Positions 18,991 through 26,903 of a stretch of DNA of 64,000 nt are shown piece by piece. Origin of the DNA: Thalassotalea euphylliae (GTDB lineage Bacteria; Pseudomonadota; Gammaproteobacteria; Enterobacterales; Alteromonadaceae); contig NZ_QUOU01000001.1 in assembly GCF_003390335.1 (NCBI RefSeq), positions 806,001 through 870,000 of the forward strand, written 5' to 3'. A program made the translations under genes and the position numbers. Under the pieces are notes generated by a model, which saw only the letters and a program-made list of their open reading frames with translations, was not told the DNA's origin and did not search any database. The stretch's first letter is position 1, and each line of letters starts with the position of its first letter.

Positions 18991-19040
18991 CACTCTTTCA
19001 ATTTTTCACTCTTTTAATTTTTCACTATTTCGACTTTTTC
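18991..19040. repeat. Three 16-18 bp tandem copies in the leader of the NTF2-like gene
   Basis: Units CACTCTTTCAATTTTT (18991), CACTCTTTTAATTTTT (19007) and CACTATTTCGACTTTTTC (19023) abut. On the gene strand the last copy supplies GAGTG just before the start codon, so duplication changes the region around the ribosome binding site. The rest of the gap 18987-19331 is AT-rich with no gene recognised. Confidence 0.75.
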
Positions 19041-19331
19041 TACGATTGCTATTTGGGCAATTTCGCTATTTGCAAATTGTAAAATTCCGTGGTGAGAGAT
19101 TGCAAAATGCAGCGATAAGCGTTTGCAATATGCAAACAGCCTAATGTAATTGGCTTCGATTACTAGGTAAAACATTGAAATTTAAAGCTATCTAATTATT
19201 GGCGCTTGTTTTGCTGCTAAGCACCTGACAAACATAAAATTCAACCACAAAGTTTCTACCTTGTAGACAACTATAGGCAAGGTTGACGTTATTTGAGCGT
19301 TAAGCAAATTTGTGAGATAAGGAGTCGTGTG

Positions 19332-19967
19332 ATGAAAACGAGTTTATCAGGCATGTTAATGATAGTGGCCTTATGCTGCATAGTGCCTCTTAAAGCCAAT
19401 GCGGCGTTAATCACTTATAAGACGCAAGGCTTTAGCGGAAATTTTTCAAATGCAGATTTGAAAACCCAATGGTCTTCTTTGAGCGGCGTCGTCAATTCAC
19501 AAACCTTGAGTGACTTTGAGCAAGTGTGGGCCGGTAACCAAACGTTTAGCTATTTATCCGTTGAATTCAGCTTAGTGACAGATAGGGTGTGGACCTTGGA
19601 AGCTGGCTTAGATGCAGGCTTAGGTGCTCAGGTGTACCTAGATGGTCACGCGATTTACAAAGACAGCTCTAACCTTTGGTGGGCGTATAATTGGAGCCAT
19701 GGCGATATTATCAAACTGGACAACCTAAACCTAAACCAAGGGGGGCATCAGCTTGAGGTTTTCTGGCTAGAAAACTGTTGTAACGGCTTTAATAGCGTCA
19801 GGTTTACCGATCAGCGCTCAGGTGTCACATCGTCATTATCACTAAATGCACTCCAAACCTTTGAAGTACCTAATCCTAGTTCAATTTTACTGTTGGGGTT
19901 AGCCTTGGTGGGGATGTTCAGCGCTAACGTTAGCGCCAAAAATACTAGCTCAAAAGTTAGCGCATAA
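19332..19967 (+). CDS. CCXG-type PEP-CTERM secreted protein
   Basis: The ATG at 19332 sits seven to eight bases behind AAGGAG, giving 211 residues; the TTG at 19293 is not needed. A signal peptide ends near LKANA. The mature part is rich in Trp, Asn and Ser and contains ENCCNGFNSVRF, the paired cysteines plus Gly that mark CCXG-family PEP-CTERM proteins. The C-terminus shows VPNPSS followed by a hydrophobic segment (ILLLGLALVGMF), a PEP-CTERM-like exosortase sorting signal, though the basic end is weak. Such proteins are anchored or released at the surface and are linked to biofilm matrix. No exosortase gene is in the window. Confidence 0.78.
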   Translation: MKTSLSGMLMIVALCCIVPLKANAALITYKTQGFSGNFSNADLKTQWSSLSGVVNSQTLSDFEQVWAGNQTFSYLSVEFSLVTDRVWTLEAGLDAGLGAQVYLDGHAIYKDSSNLWWAYNWSHGDIIKLDNLNLNQGGHQLEVFWLENCCNGFNSVRFTDQRSGVTSSLSLNALQTFEVPNPSSILLLGLALVGMFSANVSAKNTSSKVSA

Positions 19968-20146
19968 AACACTGCAACTGCGAAATGATGCTCGAAACGC
20001 CGTAACTTAATGTCGAACGATTTAAACAAGACAAGGATGTCGCATGATTTTTTATTTAGTACTGGCTGCTCATTATTTACGGGAGGCTAGTAGGTAAGTT
20101 TGAAAGGATGGCCACTACGCGGGTCGTGCGAGTCAATCACGTAAAC

Positions 20147-20169
20147 CAAGCCAAGCACTGCTTGGCTTG
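20147..20169. repeat. 23-bp perfect inverted repeat downstream of fumC
   Basis: The arms CAAGCCAAGCA and TGCTTGGCTTG flank a single central base. Read leftward it lies about 75 bases after the fumC stop and is followed by GTTT only, so it could be a weak terminator for fumC or a binding site. Confidence 0.55.
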
Positions 20170-20244
20170 CCACATTGATAATGCCAGCTACAAGCATAGT
20201 AGCCGTTTACTCAAAACTACGGCTTGTAACTGGACTTAAACGGT

Positions 20245-21627
20245 CTAGCTTTGAATGCCCCCCAAAGTGAGTTTCGCTGGATCTAGCAATTTCATTAGCT
20301 CTTCTTTACTTAGCTCAGTGTGCTCAGCCGCAACGTCAATAATAGGTCGACCTTCTTTGTAAGCGAGCTTGGCAATTTCCGCCGCTTTTAAGTAACCGAT
20401 GATAGGGTTCAGTGCTGTCACTAAAATAGGGTTACGCGCTAACGCTTCTGCCAGCTTTTTATCGTTCACTTTGAATGTAGTGATTGCTTTGTCTGCTAGC
20501 TGAATCGAAATATTGCTTAATAGCTCAATACTGTCGAGTAAATTTTTAGCGACAAGTGGCAGCATGACATTTAACTCAAAGTTACCTGACTGACCTGCGA
20601 TGGTAATCGTTGTATCATTGCCAATCACTTGCGCCGCGACCATAGCAGCAGCTTCTGGGATCACTGGGTTAACTTTACCTGGCATGATTGATGAGCCGGG
20701 TTGCAGTGCTTCCAATTCGATTTCGCCTAAGCCTGCTAAAGGACCAGAGTTCATCCAGCGCAAGTCGTTGGCAATTTTCATCATAGTCACCGCAACTGTT
20801 TTTAGCTGACCCGACAAGCTAACGGCAATATCTTGCGAGCCAATATGGGTAAAGAAGTTGTTGGCCGGGGTAAAGTTAAGCTGAGTTTTTTTACTTAATT
20901 CAGCATTGAACGTCGTCGCAAATTCGGGGTGAGCGTTGATACCCGTGCCAACCGCAGTACCACCTTGTGCCAATGATTGAATACTGGGCTGCAGTGCCTG
21001 CAAATGCGTAATATTTTGCGCTAGTTGATCAGCCCAGGCCAATAGCGACTGCGACATACTCACAGGCATGGCATCCATTAAATGCGTGCGGCCTGTTTTA
21101 ATGTAGTGACTGACTTCTTCTGCTTTATTGCGAATAGCATCGCGCAGGTACGTTAGCGCGGGTAGCAATTTCTCCGACAGTTCAATTGCCGCACTGATAT
21201 GAATAGTTGACGGAATAATGTCGTTACTACTTTGCCCGTAATTGATGTGATCATTAGCGCCAACATTGTCGCCATAAATGCGGGTTGCCAGCGTTGCTAA
21301 CACTTCATTCGCATTCATGTTTGAGCTGGTGCCAGAGCCTGTTTGGAACACGTCAACAGGAAAGTGCTGCATGTAGTCTTCCGCCAGTAGCGCATCTACC
21401 GCTTGGCAAATGGCGTCGCTCATCGCTTGAGGAATCTGGGCTAATTCGCCATTAGCTTTGGCTGCGGCATATTTGGCGAGCAATAAAGCCCGTACAAATG
21501 CACTTGGCATTTGCTGGCCGCTGATCGGAAAATTGTTTACAGCGCGTTGAGTTTGTGCGGCATAAAGCGCATGTTCAGGCACGTGTAACTCGCCCATACT
21601 GTCTTTTTCAATACGATATTTTTCCAT
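20245..21627 (-). CDS. fumC: Class II fumarate hydratase
   Basis: FumC interconverts fumarate and malate in the citric acid cycle without an Fe-S cluster, so it works under iron shortage or oxidative stress. The 460-residue protein has the class II motifs QTGSGTSSNMNANEV (about 95-109), GRTHLMDAMPV with the catalytic His (about 186-196) and the signature GSSIMPGKVNP (about 317-327). The length is standard. It is the second gene of a two-gene operon, 14 bases after a FagA-like gene, behind a Fur-like site. That order matches the iron-repressed fagA-fumC operon of Pseudomonas aeruginosa, but without the sodA gene found there. Confidence 0.97.
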   Translation of the reverse strand: MEKYRIEKDSMGELHVPEHALYAAQTQRAVNNFPISGQQMPSAFVRALLLAKYAAAKANGELAQIPQAMSDAICQAVDALLAEDYMQHFPVDVFQTGSGTSSNMNANEVLATLATRIYGDNVGANDHINYGQSSNDIIPSTIHISAAIELSEKLLPALTYLRDAIRNKAEEVSHYIKTGRTHLMDAMPVSMSQSLLAWADQLAQNITHLQALQPSIQSLAQGGTAVGTGINAHPEFATTFNAELSKKTQLNFTPANNFFTHIGSQDIAVSLSGQLKTVAVTMMKIANDLRWMNSGPLAGLGEIELEALQPGSSIMPGKVNPVIPEAAAMVAAQVIGNDTTITIAGQSGNFELNVMLPLVAKNLLDSIELLSNISIQLADKAITTFKVNDKKLAEALARNPILVTALNPIIGYLKAAEIAKLAYKEGRPIIDVAAEHTELSKEELMKLLDPAKLTLGGIQS

Positions 21628-21641
21628 GATGGTTCCGTAAC

Positions 21642-22016
21642 TTAGTAGTGATTTAGGCTGCTTTCTATGTAACGAGTAGAAATGGCCAGTTCGTTAAAAA
21701 GATCTCTGAGGTGCTGCTCAGAGGCTTCATTATTTGAGAGTTTTTTTAGCGCGCTCAACGGTAAGTAAATATTGTCTAAACAGGTTCGACGCCAGTGTGT
21801 GGGAACTAACTCGTCTAATACAGCCTCTAGCAATAGCTTAAACTGTGCTGTGTGTTTTGCGCGGAGTTTATCTAGCGAGAGGTTCTCTGTTTGTTGGCAT
21901 GAGAGCCATAAATGGATCAAAACAGGATTATCAGGATCTGTCCCTTGGCGGATTTTTTGCTCCAAAATACTGTTGGCGACAGAATCACTTGAGCTAATTA
22001 AAGAGGGGCTTTGCAT
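21642..22016 (-). CDS. FagA-like protein upstream of fumC
   Basis: The product is a soluble 124-residue protein. A Ser-rich start is followed by EQKIRQGTDPDNPVLIHLWL and then HWRRTCLDNIYLPLSAL, a pattern that fits the Fur-associated gene A (FagA) proteins encoded just upstream of fumC in pseudomonads. Their molecular role is unknown. It is the first gene after a Fur-like site at 22051-22065, and fumC follows 14 bases after its stop. The assignment rests on pattern plus context; a database search would confirm it. Confidence 0.72.
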   Translation of the reverse strand: MQSPSLISSSDSVANSILEQKIRQGTDPDNPVLIHLWLSCQQTENLSLDKLRAKHTAQFKLLLEAVLDELVPTHWRRTCLDNIYLPLSALKKLSNNEASEQHLRDLFNELAISTRYIESSLNHY

Positions 22017-22050
22017 TAGTATCTCAGTGCTAAAATTTTATAGATAATAA

Positions 22051-22065
22051 TGCGAATGGTTATCA
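22051..22065. promoter_or_regulatory. Fur-like site upstream of the fagA-like-fumC operon
   Basis: TGCGAAT-G-GTTATCA matches the 7-1-7 Fur consensus at 11 of 14 half-site positions. It is flanked by GATAATAA on the left and TTA on the right, which extend the similarity. It ends about 35 bases upstream of the first start codon, a usual place for Fur repression. The divergent direction has no gene for 200 bases. Confidence 0.65.
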
Positions 22066-22268
22066 TTAACAAGGTATGTTTTAATGAATTAATGAAAAGT
22101 TAATGGTTATTCAATCAAATAAGTTTCGGCTCAGTAGTGGAAATGTTAGTGAACTAGTGGTTGCACGTGCGCCCGATTAACTACCTACATATTTAGCGGT
22201 TAAGTTTCCTGCGGTGAAATTTAGAAAAAAGTTGCACGATAAAAAGAAGTTGGCAGTAGGGCAAGGCG

Positions 22269-22406
22269 ATGATGTCAAATGTCACAATTGGCGCCAATGG
22301 CTTAGCTAAATTTTCAGGTTTATTAGAACCATATGTTAGCCAAGAGAAAGGCAAGAAAAATCACTACCTTTCAAAAATTGCAGCCCAGTTATCAGGAAAA
22401 GGCTAA
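22269..22406 (+). CDS. Possible 45-residue small protein or remnant
   Basis: An open frame from ATG 22269 to TAA 22404-22406 would encode a basic peptide starting MMSNVTIGANGLAKFSG and ending KIAAQLSGKG. The upstream GGGCAAGG is only a weak ribosome binding site, and I recognise no family. It could be a gene remnant. The rest of the gap 22017-22469, apart from the Fur-like site, shows nothing I can name. Confidence 0.25.
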   Translation: MMSNVTIGANGLAKFSGLLEPYVSQEKGKKNHYLSKIAAQLSGKG

Positions 22407-22469
22407 CTGCTTTAGCATTGTTGTAACAGTTTTTATCATTAAAGCAGCTATTGATTAGTTCATATAAAT

Positions 22470-22814
22470 TTACAAACCGTTACTTGCCATCTGAATCTGG
22501 CGAGAATATCGGTAGGCCGCTCCATTTTTACACAGGATATATATGGAATCATCTTTAGCTGTCGCTATTCGTTTACCCAATTGCGCAAGCTGTTTGGCGA
22601 TGTAGCCAGCACCTGGAATAGTTCCTGCTGGCCTCGGAACTAGATCCATCATTTTAGAACAGCTTTGCGATGATCTCACCATTTCCCACGTTAGCTTGAC
22701 CACTTTGTCGTTAATTGTAATTCGGCTTGCATAGCTTGCGCCAAAAAAAGATTTTAGTATTGTTTTAACTGAAGCGGGTGATACTTCTTTGTATTCCTTT
22801 AATTTACTCGTCAT
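22470..22814 (-). CDS. Unknown 114-residue basic protein, second of a pair
   Basis: I do not recognise this gene. The product is basic, lacks an evident signal peptide and reads as an N-terminal helix region (VSPASVKTILKSFFG), a strand region (SRITINDKVVKLTWEMV), then PGAGYIAKQLAQLGKRI and a final strand CKNGAAYRYS. It starts four bases after the stop of the secreted-protein gene upstream, so the two are an operon. The pair sits among conserved housekeeping genes and looks like a strain- or genus-specific insertion. Confidence 0.6.
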   Translation of the reverse strand: MTSKLKEYKEVSPASVKTILKSFFGASYASRITINDKVVKLTWEMVRSSQSCSKMMDLVPRPAGTIPGAGYIAKQLAQLGKRIATAKDDSIYILCKNGAAYRYSRQIQMASNGL

Positions 22815-22818
22815 ATTG

Positions 22819-23364
22819 CTATTCCATTTCTAATACAAGTGACATTACATCTGATTTGGTAACGTTTGTTAGACCCAATGACAAATAAACCTCCCTATCA
22901 TTTGAGTCAAAAAAATAGGTTATTGAGTGAGGCTCAGGAGTATTGTGAGCGTCTAGCTCAATAAACGCAGTGTTACCGTTAATTGACAAGACCCCTTTGC
23001 CCCCTGACTCATTGACTCTGGATCTTTGAATTTTTACATACTGATTGATGGGGGGACTATTGGAAAATAAATTCGAAAACAGCTGGTAGGTTGATATTTC
23101 CTTACCATTACTACGAATTAAAGCATCAGGGTGGAAATCGGAAGAGTCACCGTAAGATAGTGAGATAATACTGCTATCTTTGACAAGCTTGAGGCCAATT
23201 AGCTTGCCCTGTTTAGACCTTACTTCTTGACAGCTGCTATATGGCTGAAAAAAAGAGATAACAGATTGTTCTAATGATGTCATTTTGTCTAGCTGACAAT
23301 TGACTGGGGCTGTTTGTACTTTTAAGCTCAACAATAATAAAACACTAAAAAATGTTCTTATCAT
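22819..23364 (-). CDS. Unknown exported 181-residue protein, first of a pair
   Basis: The first 18-20 residues (MIRTFFSVLLLLSLKVQTA) form a signal peptide. The mature protein is mostly beta-strand in character, with Ser- and Asn-rich turns, an early pair of cysteines (VNCQLDK, YSSCQEV) and the segment GKGVLSINGNTAFIELDAH. No known domain is recognised. It leads a two-gene unit with the 114-residue gene four bases downstream. An exported protein coupled to a small basic partner could be an accessory or defence-type module, but nothing in the sequence proves that. Confidence 0.6.
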   Translation of the reverse strand: MIRTFFSVLLLLSLKVQTAPVNCQLDKMTSLEQSVISFFQPYSSCQEVRSKQGKLIGLKLVKDSSIISLSYGDSSDFHPDALIRSNGKEISTYQLFSNLFSNSPPINQYVKIQRSRVNESGGKGVLSINGNTAFIELDAHNTPEPHSITYFFDSNDREVYLSLGLTNVTKSDVMSLVLEME

Positions 23365-23542
23365 AAATTTGACAATCCATGTTTGTACCCCAACACAAGC
23401 TAACTGATATACAAATACCTTAACTTGTGTCGGAAATTTATCCTGTTTGTTGTTTTAACAAATTGAGTGGCTAAATACTAGCCAATTGTTTCATCTCGCT
23501 GTAGCTAGAGAGTTGAGGTGATTAAGCCGGAGAAGTGTCAAT

Positions 23543-23582
23543 AAAAAGCGCTAAATTTCTGATGAAAAATAGCGCTTTTTTG
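23543..23582. terminator. Bidirectional terminator between srmB and the unknown pair
   Basis: AAAAAGCGCTA and TAGCGCTTTTTT pair around a loop of about 16 bases. The rightward side ends in six T. The leftward side gives five T, suiting srmB, whose stop lies about 80 bases away. Confidence 0.75.
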
Positions 23583-23659
23583 TCTCTGTTTTGGAGTTAA
23601 CAACCAAGTTTGCAGGTGTTGCTTTCTTGGTTGTTTATATGCTGTTTTTATTCAGGCGG

Positions 23660-24913
23660 TTACTTTTTCTTCGCCGATTTCTTTGCCACTTTTTTCGCGA
23701 TTTTCTTCGCTTTGGCTTTTTTCTGTGCCGCCGACTTTTTCACTTTCGGCTTTTTCATTGGCACTTTGGCTTCTTTAAATTTCGGTCTAAGCTCGTCAAT
23801 TACACGGCGTTGCAGGCGCTCTTTGGTGTAGCGTTCAATCTTACCGATGGCTAGCATATCGTGCGCTTCGACCAGTGAAATTGCGGTACCTTTGTTACCC
23901 GCACGGCCAGTACGGCCAATACGGTGCAAGTAAATATCGGCTTTGCGTGGCATATCAAAGTTAATCACGTGGGTGATATCGTCAATATCTAAACCACGGG
24001 CAGCGACATCGGTTGCCACTAACACGTTAAGCTCACCTTTGCGTAAGCGCTCAACCGCGCTGTTACGCTTGTCTTGTGGCATTTTACCTTCTAACCAAAC
24101 ACACGGAATGTCAGCGCTGTAAAGTTTGCCTGATAAGAACTGCACTGTTTCACGCTTGTTGGCAAACACTACGGCACGCTCTACTTCTTCTTGTTTAAGA
24201 ATGTGAGTCAGTAGCTCAAGCTTGTGTTGCTTATCATCCGCTAAGTGCAACCACTGGTGGATTTTCGCTTTTTCTTTACGAGACGGGTTCGCTTCTAAGT
24301 ACACAGGCTCATCAAGGATGTCTTTGGCGAACTTGATCACGCCAGCACCTTCAAGTGTTGCCGAGAACAACATGGTTTGTTTACGCCAGCGCGCTTCACC
24401 AATAATGCGGTTGATGGTGTCGGCAAAACCCATATCTAGCATGCGATCTGCTTCATCAAGAATAAGGATCTCAATCTCACGGGCATCGAATTGTTCGTTC
24501 TCGATATACTCCATTAAACGACCCGGTGTCGCGATCAGCATATCGGTAGTGGCCGTAAGAATTTCTTTGTGGCTACCGTAGTTAACGCCGCCAGTGATCA
24601 CACCCGTTTTAATGTTAGTGTGGGCGGTGAGTAGCTCGTTTTGCTCGCTAATTTGCAGTGCTAATTCACGTGTCGGCGATAATACTAAGACACGTGGAAA
24701 GCCCGGCTTTGTCCGTGGGTAATCCAGTAAATGCTGAGCAGCAGGTAATAAAAACGCCGCGGTTTTACCTGTCCCTGTTGGCGCTGAGGCTAAAATGTCT
24801 TTGCCGTCCATTGCTTCGGGCAGCACTAATTGCTGAATGGAAGTGGGCTTTTTAAAACCGGCTTTGGCAATGCCACCGATCAGGTCTTGGTCTAAATCAA
24901 ACTGCTCGAACAT
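23660..24913 (-). CDS. srmB: DEAD-box RNA helicase SrmB
   Basis: SrmB is an ATP-dependent RNA helicase that helps early assembly of the 50S ribosomal subunit. The 417-residue protein (ATG 24913) has the full motif set: Q motif near FKKPTSIQQ, Walker A APTGTGKT, PTRELA, TPGR, DEAD in ILDEADRMLDMGF, SAT, and HRIGRTGRAG. The stretch ARWRKQTMLFSATLEG and the IHQWLH segment point to SrmB rather than DeaD or RhlE. The C-terminal tail is a run of Lys/Ala (about 385-417), shorter than in E. coli and strongly basic. It is a single gene; the TTG at 24940 is not needed as start. Confidence 0.92.
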   Translation of the reverse strand: MFEQFDLDQDLIGGIAKAGFKKPTSIQQLVLPEAMDGKDILASAPTGTGKTAAFLLPAAQHLLDYPRTKPGFPRVLVLSPTRELALQISEQNELLTAHTNIKTGVITGGVNYGSHKEILTATTDMLIATPGRLMEYIENEQFDAREIEILILDEADRMLDMGFADTINRIIGEARWRKQTMLFSATLEGAGVIKFAKDILDEPVYLEANPSRKEKAKIHQWLHLADDKQHKLELLTHILKQEEVERAVVFANKRETVQFLSGKLYSADIPCVWLEGKMPQDKRNSAVERLRKGELNVLVATDVAARGLDIDDITHVINFDMPRKADIYLHRIGRTGRAGNKGTAISLVEAHDMLAIGKIERYTKERLQRRVIDELRPKFKEAKVPMKKPKVKKSAAQKKAKAKKIAKKVAKKSAKKK

Positions 24914-25136
24914 GAATATTACGTCGCTACTTGGGCACAAAGATGTGCAGATTATAGTGTGAAACTGTTTATTTATCTAAAAGTGGCTGGTGCCAAGACA
25001 AAGCATTAATACCATACATTAATACAAGGCATTGTTTGGGCGTATGCACTCTTAGTTCGTGTTTTTAATGTTGCGTGGGCCGCTTGTAAGCAGCTTTACG
25101 CTAGAATTCTTTTGTGAATTTGGCGATTTTGGTGAA

Positions 25137-25673
25137 TCAAGCCAGTATATCAGCAATCTCTTCCAATACTTGTTGACACCATTGGCTAATACGGGCGTCA
25201 GACTGGTCATATTGGTTGTCTTCATCCAAGGCTAACCCGACAAATTGGCTGCCATCTTGGGTAAGCGCTTTTGAGGCTGCAAATTCATAGCCTTGGTTTG
25301 GCCAGTAACCAATGACATGACCACCTTGTTCAACCACACAGGTGTGCAGCATCCCCAAGGCGTCTTGGAACCATTCAGTGTAGCCAATTTGATCGCCCAT
25401 GCCATACAGGGCAACAATTTTGTCGGCGAAGCTAATGGTCGCTAAGTCTTGCCACTGTGACTCCCAATCTTCTTGCAACTCGCCGTAATCCCACGTAGAA
25501 ATACCTAACATAACGAGGTCGTAATCGGCGATCAAAGATAATGATGCATCTTTAATATTGTACAGCTCTACTAGCGGTGTACCAGTCTCATCGTTACCCA
25601 TTTCCGCCTGAATTTTCTCAGCCGCTATTTCGGTGTAACAGGTAGTGGAGCCATAGAATAAGCCGATTTTCAT
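25137..25673 (-). CDS. fldB: Flavodoxin FldB
   Basis: This FMN-binding electron carrier of the long-chain flavodoxin type has 178 residues. It opens KIGLFYGSTTCYTE, the phosphate-binding loop, followed by ISTWDYGELQEDWE and LYGMGDQIGY, the FMN isoalloxazine loops, and FVGLALDEDNQYD. These match FldB more closely than FldA. In E. coli fldB precedes xerD-dsbC-recJ. Here it is still next to dsbC-recJ but transcribed in the opposite direction, and xerD is absent from between. Confidence 0.92.
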   Translation of the reverse strand: MKIGLFYGSTTCYTEIAAEKIQAEMGNDETGTPLVELYNIKDASLSLIADYDLVMLGISTWDYGELQEDWESQWQDLATISFADKIVALYGMGDQIGYTEWFQDALGMLHTCVVEQGGHVIGYWPNQGYEFAASKALTQDGSQFVGLALDEDNQYDQSDARISQWCQQVLEEIADILA

Positions 25674-25965
25674 TGGGTTATTACGCCTTGTTTTATCTGA
25701 GTATTTACGTGAGTCGTGAGTGAAGCAGCCACTCGCTAATATCGAATTGGCATTAAAACGGGCGCGAGTTTAGCAGAAATGGCGTATTCTTCGCCACTAC
25801 TATTGCGCGTTTTACCTCGTTTTTGGTCATCAGATTTGTAAGCTTTTGACATGAGTTTGCATTTTTGCTGAGTAGGCTGTAATTTTAGCCATACAATCAG
25901 GGTCTTTGTGTTCACTTAAATTTCTGATAACCAATAACCCTATTACCCAATTTTGGATGACGTTA

Positions 25966-26754
25966 ATGAAAAAGCTGTTTTCAGCCGCGGTATATGCCAG
26001 CGCGCTTCTATGTTCTTCTTTTACTTTGGCTGCGTTTGCCGCAAGCCCTGAGCAAGTGCCATCAGCAGCGACTAGTGCGCCAGTGGCAAGTTTCGACGCG
26101 GAAAAATTAAAGCAGATAATTGGCCAAACACTAGGTTTAGACGTGAGCGCAGCGCGCAAAACGCCTATGCCAGGTTTAGCTGAAATTGTGACCGAGCAAG
26201 GCTTGTTTTACACCAGCTACGATGGTGAGTATTTTATTCAAGGCAAGTTGTTTAACTTGGGGCCAAACGTAACCAATTTAACCGAAACTAGCCTAGCGCA
26301 AGTGCGTTTAGACGGTATGGCGAAGTTTGAAAAAGACATGATCGTCTTTCCTGCGAAAAATGAGAAGCATGTCGTGACTGTGTTTACTGACATCACTTGT
26401 GGCTACTGCCGTAAGCTGCACAATAATATGGAAGCGTACAACGATTTAGGTATTACCGTTCGTTACTTGGCCTACCCACGGGCTGGTATTTTCCAAGCAC
26501 CAGGTCAATACACTCAAGGCTTTGAAGACTTGCGCTCTATTTGGTGTAACGAAGACCCGGCCAAAGCGATGACGCGTGCCAAAGCAGGCTCAAGTGTTGC
26601 TCGCCGCATTTGTGATAAGCCTGTAGAGGATAACTTTAAGTTTGGCCGTCAAGTTGGCGTGAGTGGCACACCTGCAATTATCCTCGCAAATGGTTTTATG
26701 CTACCGGGTTACCGTGATGCCGATGACCTAATGAATATTTTAGAAAACCTATAA
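25966..26754 (+). CDS. dsbC: DsbC protein disulphide isomerase
   Basis: DsbC is a periplasmic dimeric isomerase that repairs wrong disulphides and is kept reduced by DsbD. From ATG 25966 it has 262 residues, beginning with a signal peptide (MKKLFSAAVY to about AFAA); ATG 25957 and a TTG at 25906 are other open starts. An N-terminal dimerisation domain is followed by a thioredoxin fold with the active site CGYC (in DITCGYCRKL), a second cysteine pair (WCNED and RRICDK) and the cis-Pro loop GVSGTPA. It is followed by recJ, as in E. coli. A terminator-like stem lies between the two. Confidence 0.94.
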   Translation: MKKLFSAAVYASALLCSSFTLAAFAASPEQVPSAATSAPVASFDAEKLKQIIGQTLGLDVSAARKTPMPGLAEIVTEQGLFYTSYDGEYFIQGKLFNLGPNVTNLTETSLAQVRLDGMAKFEKDMIVFPAKNEKHVVTVFTDITCGYCRKLHNNMEAYNDLGITVRYLAYPRAGIFQAPGQYTQGFEDLRSIWCNEDPAKAMTRAKAGSSVARRICDKPVEDNFKFGRQVGVSGTPAIILANGFMLPGYRDADDLMNILENL

Positions 26755-26777
26755 ATTTAGTCGTTTTCTTAAATCCC

Positions 26778-26808
26778 AAAGGCCGCACTTAGTTGTGGCC
26801 TTTTTATT
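26778..26808 (+). terminator. Terminator after dsbC
   Basis: AAAGGCCGCA and TTGTGGCCTTTTT form a stem with one mismatch and a CTTAG loop, followed by a T run. It lies about 25 bases after the dsbC stop, so recJ may have its own promoter in the next 95 bases. Confidence 0.8.
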
Positions 26809-26903
26809 GGCTTTTTTTCGTTGGCAATTAGTGTGCGAATCTAAGTAAAATTACCGCTTAACACCACAGCTTTCTTGCCAACACTTAATAACACGCTGAC
26901 ACC

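Noticed and set aside
20147..20169. The palindrome after fumC as an insertion-sequence end or attachment site
   Set aside because: No transposase or integrase and no second copy was seen nearby.
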